A program made the position numbers and the translations under genes. Shown in pieces: positions 27,263 to 34,008 of a DNA stretch of 53,655 nt. A model generated the notes under the pieces. The model was not told the origin of the DNA, ran no database searches, and saw only the letters and a program-made list of their open reading frames with translations. The DNA comes from Chloroflexota bacterium (GTDB lineage: Bacteria > Chloroflexota > Dehalococcoidia > Lucifugimonadales > Lucifugimonadaceae): positions 1 to 53,655 of the forward strand of contig PCAM01000013.1 in NCBI GenBank assembly GCA_002730555.1. The letters run 5' to 3'. The stretch's first letter is position 1. Every line of letters begins with the position of its first letter.

Positions 27263-28498
27263 CTATCCATCCGAAAGCCTGTCCACAAACGGGTCGCCGC
27301 CCTTCATCACCATCTTGATCTTGTCGCGATCGCCTAGCAACGAGATGTTGGTAGCAACATCGCCGTCCACCACCACCACGTCCGCCAGTTTGCCGGCGAC
27401 CAGCGTGCCGATCTGATCGCCCAGCCCGACACATTCCGCGGCAGTGCCGGTGCCCGCCTTGATCGCCTGCAGCGGCGTCATACCGCGCTCCACCAGCACC
27501 TCCATCTCCCGGTAGTTTTTGCCGTGCACAAACCCGCCCATATCTGTCCCGGCGGCGATCTTCACACCGGCCTCCATCGCCGCGTGTAGCGATCGCTTGT
27601 GTTTGCCCATCAACGCCTTCGCCCGCTCCGCCATGTGCGGCGGCGAGTTCTCGGCGTGGTACTCGTAAACGGCGAAGGTCGGGACGTAGAACTGGTCGTT
27701 GTCGGCCATCGTCTTCAGCAGATCCGGTTGATCGACTAGGTACCCGCCGTGCTCGATCGAACCGGCACCCTCTTCGACCGCGTACCGCAGCCCGTCTCCG
27801 GCCAGAGCATGGCACATCGTCCGCAGCCCCTTTTCGCCGGCCTCGGCGACGATCGCCGCAACTTCATCACGGCCGAATGATGGGTCCCATGGGCCGTGGC
27901 CCGGTCGGGAAGCGCCACCGCCCGTTGTGGCGAACTTGATCACATCGGCCCCGGCGCGCCACAACTCGCGCACCTTGGCCCGCGCCGCGTCGGGCCCATC
28001 GACCACGCCATCCGGCAGACGCGGATCGTTGTTGAACGGGTTCCTATGGCCAGACCCAGTCACCCTGTCGGCGTGCCCGCCGGTGCCCGACATAAAACTG
28101 ATGGTGATCATGAGCCGCGGCCCGGGGTAAAGCCCTTCCTCGACGGCCATCTTGAACCCGGCATCGAGCCCCCATCCGTCCCGGATGCAGGTGAACCCGC
28201 CGGCCAGCGTGTCCTCCAAGTGTTTCGCCGTACGCAGGTGCTGAAGCGAATTCGGCATTCCCATGCGCCAGCGAGTCATGATGTCGTAATGCATCTCAGA
28301 CAGGTGATCGTGGCAGTCGATCATCCCGGGCATCACCGTCATGCCAGCGGCGTCGAAAACCTCGGCGTCTGGCGGAACCGCGACGGCGGCCCTCGGCCCT
28401 ACCTCAACGATCCGTTCGTCATCGATCAACACCGTGGAATCGCCGACCGGCTGAGCGCCGGTTCCGTCGATCAGGGCCCCTCCAACGATAGCTTTCAC
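27263..28498 (-). CDS. Metal-dependent amidohydrolase family protein
   Basis: The 411-residue enzyme has a complete amidohydrolase metal site: HxH in MIDCHDHL, a carboxylatable lysine in VIKFATTGG, histidines in MCHALAG and SIEHGG, and the catalytic aspartate in AGTDMGG. It resembles the imidazolonepropionase/prolidase-like branch that hydrolyses amides or peptides. The C-terminal strand GKLADVVVVDGD closes the small beta domain. The ATG is followed by KAIVGGALIDGTG. Substrate unknown. Confidence 0.88.
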   Translation of the reverse strand: MKAIVGGALIDGTGAQPVGDSTVLIDDERIVEVGPRAAVAVPPDAEVFDAAGMTVMPGMIDCHDHLSEMHYDIMTRWRMGMPNSLQHLRTAKHLEDTLAGGFTCIRDGWGLDAGFKMAVEEGLYPGPRLMITISFMSGTGGHADRVTGSGHRNPFNNDPRLPDGVVDGPDAARAKVRELWRAGADVIKFATTGGGASRPGHGPWDPSFGRDEVAAIVAEAGEKGLRTMCHALAGDGLRYAVEEGAGSIEHGGYLVDQPDLLKTMADNDQFYVPTFAVYEYHAENSPPHMAERAKALMGKHKRSLHAAMEAGVKIAAGTDMGGFVHGKNYREMEVLVERGMTPLQAIKAGTGTAAECVGLGDQIGTLVAGKLADVVVVDGDVATNISLLGDRDKIKMVMKGGDPFVDRLSDG

Positions 28499-28907
28499 AG
28501 GACTCCTCTCTGACGACGTGATTACCAGCTACGGATCAATATTCCGGGGGGCACTCGCGAGCACGAGTGCCGAATGCCCGGGCAGCATACCCGCGTCCGT
28601 GGCTTTCCGCGTCAACAGTCGGGGGAACGATGGAGATTCGTCCGTGCTGTGTGTCACATCGCAAGGGCGGATTAATATCGGCCCACACCCGTCCTTCGAG
28701 CAGGCCCGGTCGATGTCCCATGGCCTCTATTGATGTCATCCTGACCTTGATTCAGGATCCGCTTGAAGCTACATCCCGGCGTCTTGCGGGGCCGGGGTGA
28801 AGGAGTGGCGGACGCAGCCGCCTAACACGCGGCAAAACCAAGGTGCCAAACTCCATCCCCAACAATCCTCGAACCCCAACACCCCAGATAGGCCCCCACG
28901 CAGTGGG
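28499..28907. repeat. Intergenic region with a GTCATCCTGA palindrome
   Basis: A copy of the GTCATCCTGA...TTCAGGATC repeat lies at 28732-28760. Open frames here on both strands lack ribosome-binding sites and family motifs; I see no gene. Confidence 0.55.
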
Positions 28908-29813
28908 CTAGATCCCGCCGGAGGTTGGGCCGTCCTCAGAATCACCGCCCCGGACCTCGTCCAGAAACGCCTCTATCTCCGCCGACAGCTCGACGGACGG
29001 CGGCGGCTGATCGTCGTCATCGTTGGAGTCGTACTCGGCCTCAAACCGCTTCACCATTTCGGCGAGCCGCGGGTTGTTGGTCATCGCCGGCGTCACCTGT
29101 GAGTACTGCTGCTCCCCGAGTTCGACCTCTGGAAGCTTCAACTCTCTGAAGTCGTAAAGCGGCGCCAGAGCTTGCAGGGCACGCGCAGCACCGGCGTAAT
29201 CGTTATCAAGCTGCAGGTACATCGGCAGATGCACCATCACCGTCAGCGTCGCCAGCCCGCGTGCCGTCGCACCCACGCCTATGCCGTTCGTTGCCGAGGT
29301 CGGTCCTTCGTATCGACTGCGCGACAGTGTCACTCCGCCCAGATCCGGTTCTATATCCCAACCTCTGGACGAACCGGTCACGAGCAGCGGCCTGGAGTGC
29401 GGAACGGAGTCATACATCCCGCCGACGGTTATGTACGTGGTGGCGCCGAGCGCTTCCAGCATCTGGAGGACGGACTCGTTGAAATCTTCAGAGTTGGAGT
29501 GCGGTTCAAGCAGATGGACCAGCACCAGATCCGGCTCTTCATCACGGCGCACGATCTCGATCTTTGAGTTCGGGCTCGTGATCTCGCGTTCACCTTCCAC
29601 CCACTTCATCTCGGGCCGGTAGCGCGTGAAATCGTAGAAATGGCCAGGTCGGCGCAGCCGCGCTATCTCCTCGGCGTTGTAGATCGACGCCAGTCGTGAC
29701 AGGACCAGCGTCCCGACGTTGCCGACGTTGATCCAGGGCCGGAGCATCACAATCGCATGGGGATTGCGGAGCGGTACTTCCGGTGGGTCAAAATCAAACC
29801 ATCCAATATCCAT
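28908..29813 (-). CDS. PAC2 family protein
   Basis: The 301-residue protein matches the PAC2 (proteasome assembly chaperone 2-like) family: RPWINVGNVGTLVLSRLA near the N-terminus, then FYDFTRYRPEM, DLVLVHLLEPHS and YITVGGMYDSVPHSRP. Bacterial members occur widely in Actinobacteria and Chloroflexota and their role is unclear. The last 60 residues are acidic. It is divergent from the selenoprotein locus, with 150 nt between start codons. Confidence 0.85.
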   Translation of the reverse strand: MDIGWFDFDPPEVPLRNPHAIVMLRPWINVGNVGTLVLSRLASIYNAEEIARLRRPGHFYDFTRYRPEMKWVEGEREITSPNSKIEIVRRDEEPDLVLVHLLEPHSNSEDFNESVLQMLEALGATTYITVGGMYDSVPHSRPLLVTGSSRGWDIEPDLGGVTLSRSRYEGPTSATNGIGVGATARGLATLTVMVHLPMYLQLDNDYAGAARALQALAPLYDFRELKLPEVELGEQQYSQVTPAMTNNPRLAEMVKRFEAEYDSNDDDDQPPPSVELSAEIEAFLDEVRGGDSEDGPTSGGI

Positions 29814-29921
29814 ACAGCGCGTACCCTAGCAAACACCCATCGAAGGCCGCAACTGCATTACGTTGCATTAAAGGGCGTGTGGTTACGATGTTCCAGCTCG
29901 ATCCCGCACTCCGAAAACCCT

Positions 29922-29950
29922 TTGACCGCCCCGATGCGCAAACTTATAAT
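29922..29950 (+). promoter_or_regulatory. Near-consensus sigma-70-type promoter of the selenoprotein locus
   Basis: TTGACC (29922-29927), a 17-nt spacer and a perfect TATAAT (29945-29950) make this the best promoter I see in the window. Transcription should start about 7 nt after the -10 box, which leaves only about 7 nt before the ATG at 29964, so the first message would be almost leaderless. Confidence 0.85.
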
Positions 29951-29963
29951 CGCCCCCTCTTCT

Positions 29964-30344
29964 ATGCCCGATATCACGAACAACAACCCGAATCCTGAAC
30001 CAGCGGAACAAGCCCCCGATCAGGCGTGGCTGTACAAACGCACGAACGAGGCGATCGCATCGGATCCGGAGCTGGTCAAACTGAGGCTGAAGCCGCTCAC
30101 CCGTTTCAACACGGACGTCACCGGCCGCGCTGAGTTCATCAAGATTTATTACGGCATCGGTTGTGAATGCTCAACCGCGGCCGTTCTAAGCGTCGAGGCA
30201 TCTGCGGACAAAACCAGGGGCGAGTTTCAGGAGGCTCTCCCCGCGCTGCTAGGGAAACTCAAGCTCCAGGCGGTGGGTTTCCGGCGCATGGACTGCGATT
30301 CCCATCTCCAGATGCGAATCCAGATGCTTGGAACCGCAAGATAA
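29964..30344 (+). CDS. Hypothetical protein with conserved-looking cysteines, first gene of the selenoprotein locus
   Basis: I do not recognise this 126-residue protein. After a polar N-terminus comes a region reading FNTDVTGRAEFIKIYYGIGCECSTAAVLSVE, then a helical stretch and MDCDSHLQMRIQ. It has three cysteines, two of them as CxC. There is no signal peptide or membrane helix. The strong promoter at 29922-29950 overlaps the in-frame ATG at 29934, so the ATG at 29964 is the likely start; it has no ribosome-binding site. It precedes the selenocysteine FTR gene by 91 nt on the same strand, with no terminator seen between, so a redox partner role is possible but unproven. Confidence 0.72.
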   Translation: MPDITNNNPNPEPAEQAPDQAWLYKRTNEAIASDPELVKLRLKPLTRFNTDVTGRAEFIKIYYGIGCECSTAAVLSVEASADKTRGEFQEALPALLGKLKLQAVGFRRMDCDSHLQMRIQMLGTAR

Positions 30345-30435
30345 AGTTTCAGGGGCACTCAAAAGGTACCCTCGGAAGCTCCCGCCAACTAGAATCAAAT
30401 ACAGTCGCTAACTATCCATGAACCGAAAGGCCCGA

Positions 30436-30867
30436 ATGCCCAGGCGAAAGCTGACACAGGAACAGGCGTTAGAGGGAACGATCAAGTTCTCTGAACGCTA
30501 CGTGGCGCGGCGTGCGTATGAGTTCTTTCCCGAACCGGAAGTGGTCGCAGAGGTCCAGCGCGGGCTTGCCGAAAACCAGGTCGAGCACGGCTACCGCTAC
30601 TGTCCTTGAATGCCCCTGAGCGGCGATCCCGTGGAGGATCGCAAGAAGATTTGCCCCTGCGACAGGCATCACGAGGACATCGCTCGCGATGGCTTCTGTA
30701 TATGAATGTTTTTCGTTAGCGAAGAGTTTCTTCGCGAGTACCAGGGTGCGGACGAAATCACCCAGACCATCGACGAGGCGGTCGCCGATGGTGAAGAGCT
30801 ATTCGGCGGGGACTACCTGTCCAAGTCAGAAGCCAACACCGATCGCAGGGATCACGCATCTAACTAG
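30436..30867 (+). CDS. Ferredoxin:thioredoxin reductase catalytic subunit with two selenocysteines (TGA at codons 58 and 90)
   Basis: Reading through TGA at 30607-30609 and 30703-30705 gives 143 residues that follow the FTR catalytic-chain pattern: FFPEPEVVAEVQRGLAENQ, then YRYCPU, SGDPVEDRKKICPC, HHEDIARDGFCIU and MFFVSEEF. In known FTR (for example Synechocystis) four cysteines bind the [4Fe-4S] cluster and two form the redox-active disulfide. Here the four ligands are Cys56, Cys73, Cys75 and Cys88, and the two redox-active positions are exactly the TGA codons (58 and 90). Homology continues past the second TGA (VSEE). Each TGA is followed by a SECIS-like hairpin. The ATG at 30436-30438 has GAAAGG 5 nt upstream. 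A polar tail of about 45 residues follows the domain. A thioredoxin or glutaredoxin partner is expected; one is encoded next. Confidence 0.92.
30610..30642 (+). promoter_or_regulatory. SECIS-like element for Sec58 of FTR
   Basis: Thirteen nt after the TGA, GCGATCC (30623-30629) pairs perfectly with GGATCGC (30636-30642) around the 6-nt loop CGTGGA. G at the second loop position and the 20-nt distance to the loop match the bacterial SECIS rule. Confidence 0.85.
30706..30735 (+). promoter_or_regulatory. SECIS-like element for Sec90 of FTR
   Basis: Thirteen nt after the second TGA, GCGAAG (30719-30724) pairs with CTTCGC (30730-30735) around the loop AGTTT, with G again at loop position two. The spacing equals that of the first element although the sequences are unrelated. 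Confidence 0.85.
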
Positions 30868-30950
30868 TGAACCGTTACACTAATTACGGCTGTTAAAAAG
30901 TTCGCACGTATGCAAGTGCGGCTAGATCCCCAACAAATCAGGAGTACGGG

Positions 30951-31202
30951 TTGAGCGCAGACAACCAGATCACGGTCTTCACCTCAAATGGCTGAGGACC
31001 CTGCCATATGGTGAAAGTGTATCTTTCACGCAAAGACATCCCGTTTGAGGAAGTGAACGTTTCCGGCAACAGAGAAGGCGTCATGCGCCTGATCGCGCTG
31101 GGACGAAACACGACCCCCGTGACGACCATCGGCGATGAGGTGATCGTCGGCTACAAGCCGAAGGACATCGATTCCGCCCTCGAAGCGGCAGGCATCGCCT
31201 AG
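30951..31202 (+). CDS. Selenocysteine-containing glutaredoxin-like protein (UGPC active site)
   Basis: From the TTG at 30951-30953 (AGGAG at 30940-30944, 6 nt away) the frame reads ITVFTSNGUGPCHMVKVYLSR, where U is TGA at 30993-30995. This is the glutaredoxin/NrdH active site with the N-terminal nucleophilic cysteine replaced by selenocysteine. The rest is standard: RKDIPFEEVNV, the cis-proline TTPVT and VIVGYKP, ending at residue 83. A SECIS-like hairpin follows. Without read-through only a 64-residue fragment lacking the first strand and the active site would be called. It follows the selenocysteine FTR by 83 nt and is a natural electron acceptor for it. Confidence 0.92.
30996..31029 (+). 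promoter_or_regulatory. SECIS-like element for Sec15 of the glutaredoxin
   Basis: Fifteen nt after the TGA, GTGAAAG (31011-31017) pairs perfectly with CTTTCAC (31023-31029) around the loop TGTAT. G is again the second loop base, as in the two FTR elements. Confidence 0.85.
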
Positions 31203-31230
31203 CCCTGTTTCACGGAAAACAATCAAACGA

Positions 31231-31256
31231 AAGGCCTCGCCAACCGGCGGGGCCTT
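31231..31256 (+). terminator. Terminator after the selenoprotein locus
   Basis: An 11-bp stem with one T-G pair (AAGGCCTCGCC at 31231-31241, GGCGGGGCCTT at 31246-31256) closes a 4-nt loop, 28 nt past the glutaredoxin stop. The T tail is short. Confidence 0.7.
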
Positions 31257-31324
31257 GTCGCGCCCGGAGGCGTAACGTGCCAGCCCGCTAATTTCTGTTG
31301 CGGTGAGACTAACCACCCTCTGAT

Positions 31325-31465
31325 CCCCTCCTATAATCAGGAGGGAGCTGCAAATAGCCTCCTCCGTGGGAGGAAGGAGGGTTGGAGGAGGATCGCGTCT
31401 CCCAACAACGCGACTCGATGTTCTTATCGAGGCATCGCCGGATTCTCGCCCCATAGGAATGACGG
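31325..31465. repeat. Cluster of palindromic repeats upstream of the malate/lactate dehydrogenase gene
   Basis: Copies are CCCCTCC/GGAGGGA at about 31325-31346, CCTCCTCC/GGGAGGAAGGAGG at 31359-31380, and a GGATTC...GGAATGACG element at 31438-31465. They fill most of the 286-nt gap after the terminator. Confidence 0.65.
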
Positions 31466-31542
31466 GCAAACAAGCACTCCCCGGCGGCGGTACACTCGCC
31501 CACGCAAACACGCCCGCGCCCGTCGCTAAAGAGAGCCACACC

Positions 31543-32619
31543 ATGCTTGAGCAGTTCCACGTCCCGGAAGCGATCGCACACCGAGTCAACCACGACGACC
31601 TCAGAAGCACCTGCGCCGAACTGCTCGAGACAGCGGGACTTCCAGAGGACGACGCCCTCCTCGCCGCAGATGTGCTGGTGGCGTCTGATCTCCGCGGCGT
31701 GGAAACCCACGGCGTCTCCAACCTGATGCGCAACTACATCACCGGCCTCGGCAACGGCCACCTCAACCCGCACCCCAACATGCGGATCGTCAGAGAGACT
31801 CCGGCCTGCGTCACGATCGACTCCGATCGCGGCATGGGCGTAGTGATCGCGCCGAAGGCCATGGAGATCGCCATCGAGAAGGGCAAGGCCACCGGTGCCG
31901 GACTGGTCACCATCGCCAACGGCCGGCACCTGGGCATGGCTGGGTACCACGCCATGATGGCGCTTGAGCACGACATGATCGGCCAGTGCATGACGGCGTG
32001 CGGCCCGTCCTTCGTTCCCACATTTGCGGCCGAAGCCGCCATCGGCACCAACCCCATCGCCATCGCCGCTCCCGCCGGTGAAGAGCCGCCCTTCGTTTTT
32101 GACGCAGCAATGTCGATCCTTGCCGCCAATAAGATCACGCTGGCAAAGCGTCTCGGGGTCGACCTTGAACCCGGCTGGATCGCCGATCCCGACGGCACGC
32201 CCATCACGGAGGCCGGACCGGTGCCGGACGAGTACAAGCTCCTCCCAGCCGGAAGCACCCGGGAGCTTGGATCGCACAAGAGCTACTCGCTGGGCGTCGT
32301 CGTGGACATCCTCGGCGGCCTCCTGAACGGTAGCCCGGCAGGCCCCATGGCCCCAAGGGGCCACAACAACCACTTCGTCGCCGCCTACGACATCGAGGCG
32401 TTCATAGACGTCCAGGACTTCAAAAAAGGGATGGACGAGTACCTGCGCGCGCTCCGCGATCTGAAACCCGCTCCGGGACAGGAACGCGTCTTCTACGCCG
32501 GTCTCCCGGAGCACGAGGAGGACGCCGAGCGACGCGAACACGGAATCCCGCTGCACCCGGAAGTGATCGACTGGTTCAGTTCCGCATGCAGCGAACTGGG
32601 CGTAGAGTTCAGGTTGTGA
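31543..32619 (+). CDS. Malate/L-lactate dehydrogenase (Ldh2) family oxidoreductase
   Basis: This 358-residue NAD(P)-dependent enzyme belongs to the Ldh2/YlbC-type family, not related to classical MDH/LDH. The signature RGVETHGVSNLMRNYI holds the catalytic His, followed by GRHLGMAGYHAMMAL and the nucleotide region SFVPTFAAEAAIGTNPIAIAAP. Members reduce 2-ketoacids such as sulfolactate, ureidoglycolate or 2,3-diketogulonate partners. The ATG at 31543-31545 is the likely start; the frame is open further upstream through repeat sequence. A long antisense open frame covers this gene but is its mirror. Confidence 0.9.
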   Translation: MLEQFHVPEAIAHRVNHDDLRSTCAELLETAGLPEDDALLAADVLVASDLRGVETHGVSNLMRNYITGLGNGHLNPHPNMRIVRETPACVTIDSDRGMGVVIAPKAMEIAIEKGKATGAGLVTIANGRHLGMAGYHAMMALEHDMIGQCMTACGPSFVPTFAAEAAIGTNPIAIAAPAGEEPPFVFDAAMSILAANKITLAKRLGVDLEPGWIADPDGTPITEAGPVPDEYKLLPAGSTRELGSHKSYSLGVVVDILGGLLNGSPAGPMAPRGHNNHFVAAYDIEAFIDVQDFKKGMDEYLRALRDLKPAPGQERVFYAGLPEHEEDAERREHGIPLHPEVIDWFSSACSELGVEFRL

Positions 32620-32640
32620 ACCCCAGTGGGGTGACAATTC

Positions 32641-32729
32641 CCCTGTCTCAGCGGGAGAGGGTTAGGGTGAGGGAGAAGCCTAACCCGCTCTAAACTCTAA
32701 ACACCGTAGGGGCGGACTGGTATCCGCCC
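32641..32729. repeat. Two palindromic repeats (CCCTCTCCC type and CCGTAGGGGCGG type)
   Basis: An imperfect CCCTGTCTC/GGGAGAGGG palindrome lies at 32641-32661 and an ACACCGTAGGGGCGG...TATCCGCCC element at 32701-32729. They take up most of the 287-nt gap before the next gene. Confidence 0.7.
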
Positions 32730-32906
32730 TGAAAGTAGGACACATTAATTTGTCATCCCGAGCGTAGCCGAGGGAGCTTCACCGGAACATGCAATGTCCA
32801 GATAGACAATTCGGTCCGGTTCGCGTTCCGGCCCTTTGACCGTGTTTCGGACATCAGCCGTTCCATCCACGATCACGACCATCAACCCCAACAAGAAAGA
32901 CAACCC

Positions 32907-33884
32907 TTGCCCAAGTTCGTAATCATGCCGCCGCAGACCGAGCACCAGAGGTCGTGGGCTGCACGCATCGCCGACACACTGCCGGACTTCGATGTCGTCC
33001 TCCCGGCAAACGCCGAGGACGCCAAACGAGAGATCGTTGACGCCGAAGCCGCTTTCGGCAACCTCCCCGCTGATGCGCTTGCCGGGGCAACAAAACTGCG
33101 CTGGTTGCAGTCGCCGCAGGCAGCACCACCGCCCGGCTACTACCACGACGAACTGATCGCTCACCCGGTCACAGTCACCAACTTCCGGGGCATCTACAAC
33201 GACCACATCAGCGCCCACATCATGATGATGGTGCTCGCGCTCTCTCGCGGCCTCCCCGGTTATATGCGCGCCAAGGCCCGGCACGACTACGAAAAGGATG
33301 CCAACGACGCACCCTTCATCTTCCTGCCCGACTCCACCGCCGTCATCGTCGGCGTAGGTGGCATCGGCGGCGACACCGCCCTGCACTGCAAGGGCTTTGG
33401 GATGCACGTCATCGCAGTAGACCCACGGGTCGGCGAGCCGCCGGCAGGCGTCGACGAGCTATTCCCTGTAGGACAGTTGAGCAGCGTCATAGGTCGAGCA
33501 GATTTCGTACTGGTCACGATGCCGCACACGCCCGAAAACAAGGGACTCTTCAACGCCGAGATGTTCGCACACATGAAGAGCACCGCCTACTTCGTCAACA
33601 TCGGACGAGGCCCGACCACGGTATTAGACGATCTAGCGGCAGCAATAGAAAACGGCGTGATCGCAGGGGCCGGGCTGGACGTCTACGAGACCGAACCGCT
33701 TCCCGCTGAACACAAACTCTGGGATCTGGATAACGTCGTCCTAACGCCGCATGTAGCGGCAAAAGAGGACGAAGGCGGCGCCAACCTCAACCAGCGCCGC
33801 TCAGACCTGCTACTGGACAACGCCCGCCGATTTGCTGCCGGAGAAGAGCTACTCAACGTGGTCGATAAATCGCTGTGGTTCTAG
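32907..33884 (+). CDS. D-2-hydroxyacid dehydrogenase family protein
   Basis: The 325-residue protein has the NAD motif VIVGVGGIGGDTALH and the catalytic Arg/Glu/His set in NIGRGPTTV, YETEPLP and TPHVAA. It interconverts a 2-ketoacid and D-2-hydroxyacid. The start is TTG at 32907-32909 with only a weak AAGAAAGA upstream; an ATG six codons later is possible. A second, distant paralogue is at 39.2 kb. Confidence 0.88.
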   Translation: MPKFVIMPPQTEHQRSWAARIADTLPDFDVVLPANAEDAKREIVDAEAAFGNLPADALAGATKLRWLQSPQAAPPPGYYHDELIAHPVTVTNFRGIYNDHISAHIMMMVLALSRGLPGYMRAKARHDYEKDANDAPFIFLPDSTAVIVGVGGIGGDTALHCKGFGMHVIAVDPRVGEPPAGVDELFPVGQLSSVIGRADFVLVTMPHTPENKGLFNAEMFAHMKSTAYFVNIGRGPTTVLDDLAAAIENGVIAGAGLDVYETEPLPAEHKLWDLDNVVLTPHVAAKEDEGGANLNQRRSDLLLDNARRFAAGEELLNVVDKSLWF

Positions 33885-33935
33885 GTTCATCCGCGTATGG
33901 CAAAAAACTGGACGTAACCTGGGGCAACATCGTAT

Positions 33936-33975
33936 GGGCGGATAGCGACCCGTCCGAGGGCGGGCCACTGCCCGC
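33936..33975. repeat. GGGCGGATAGCGACCC-type palindromes
   Basis: Two adjacent palindromes of the CGTAGGGGCGG family lie at 33936-33955 and 33958-33975, in the gap before the MFS gene. The end of the second is 33 nt from that gene's start. Confidence 0.6.
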
Positions 33976-34008
33976 ACCTGCTCGGTTGAGTAGACCGCGA
34001 CCGTTACT

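Noticed and set aside
30418-30609. Stand-alone 63-residue protein ending at the first TGA
   Set aside because: The sequence after the TGA continues the FTR family in the same frame, so this is only the N-terminal part of the selenoprotein. The ATG at 30418 also lacks a ribosome-binding site, unlike 30436.
30689-30883. Plus-strand frame overlapping the 3' half of the FTR gene
   Set aside because: It has no family features and lies in another frame across the second SECIS hairpin.
31008-31202. Stand-alone 64-residue glutaredoxin fragment
   Set aside because: It lacks the first strand and the active-site cysteine; the upstream part is in frame across a TGA with its own TTG start and ribosome-binding site.
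31309-32637. 442-codon minus-strand open frame
   Set aside because: It is the antisense mirror of the malate/lactate dehydrogenase gene; high GC at third positions keeps it open. It has no start signal or recognisable domain.
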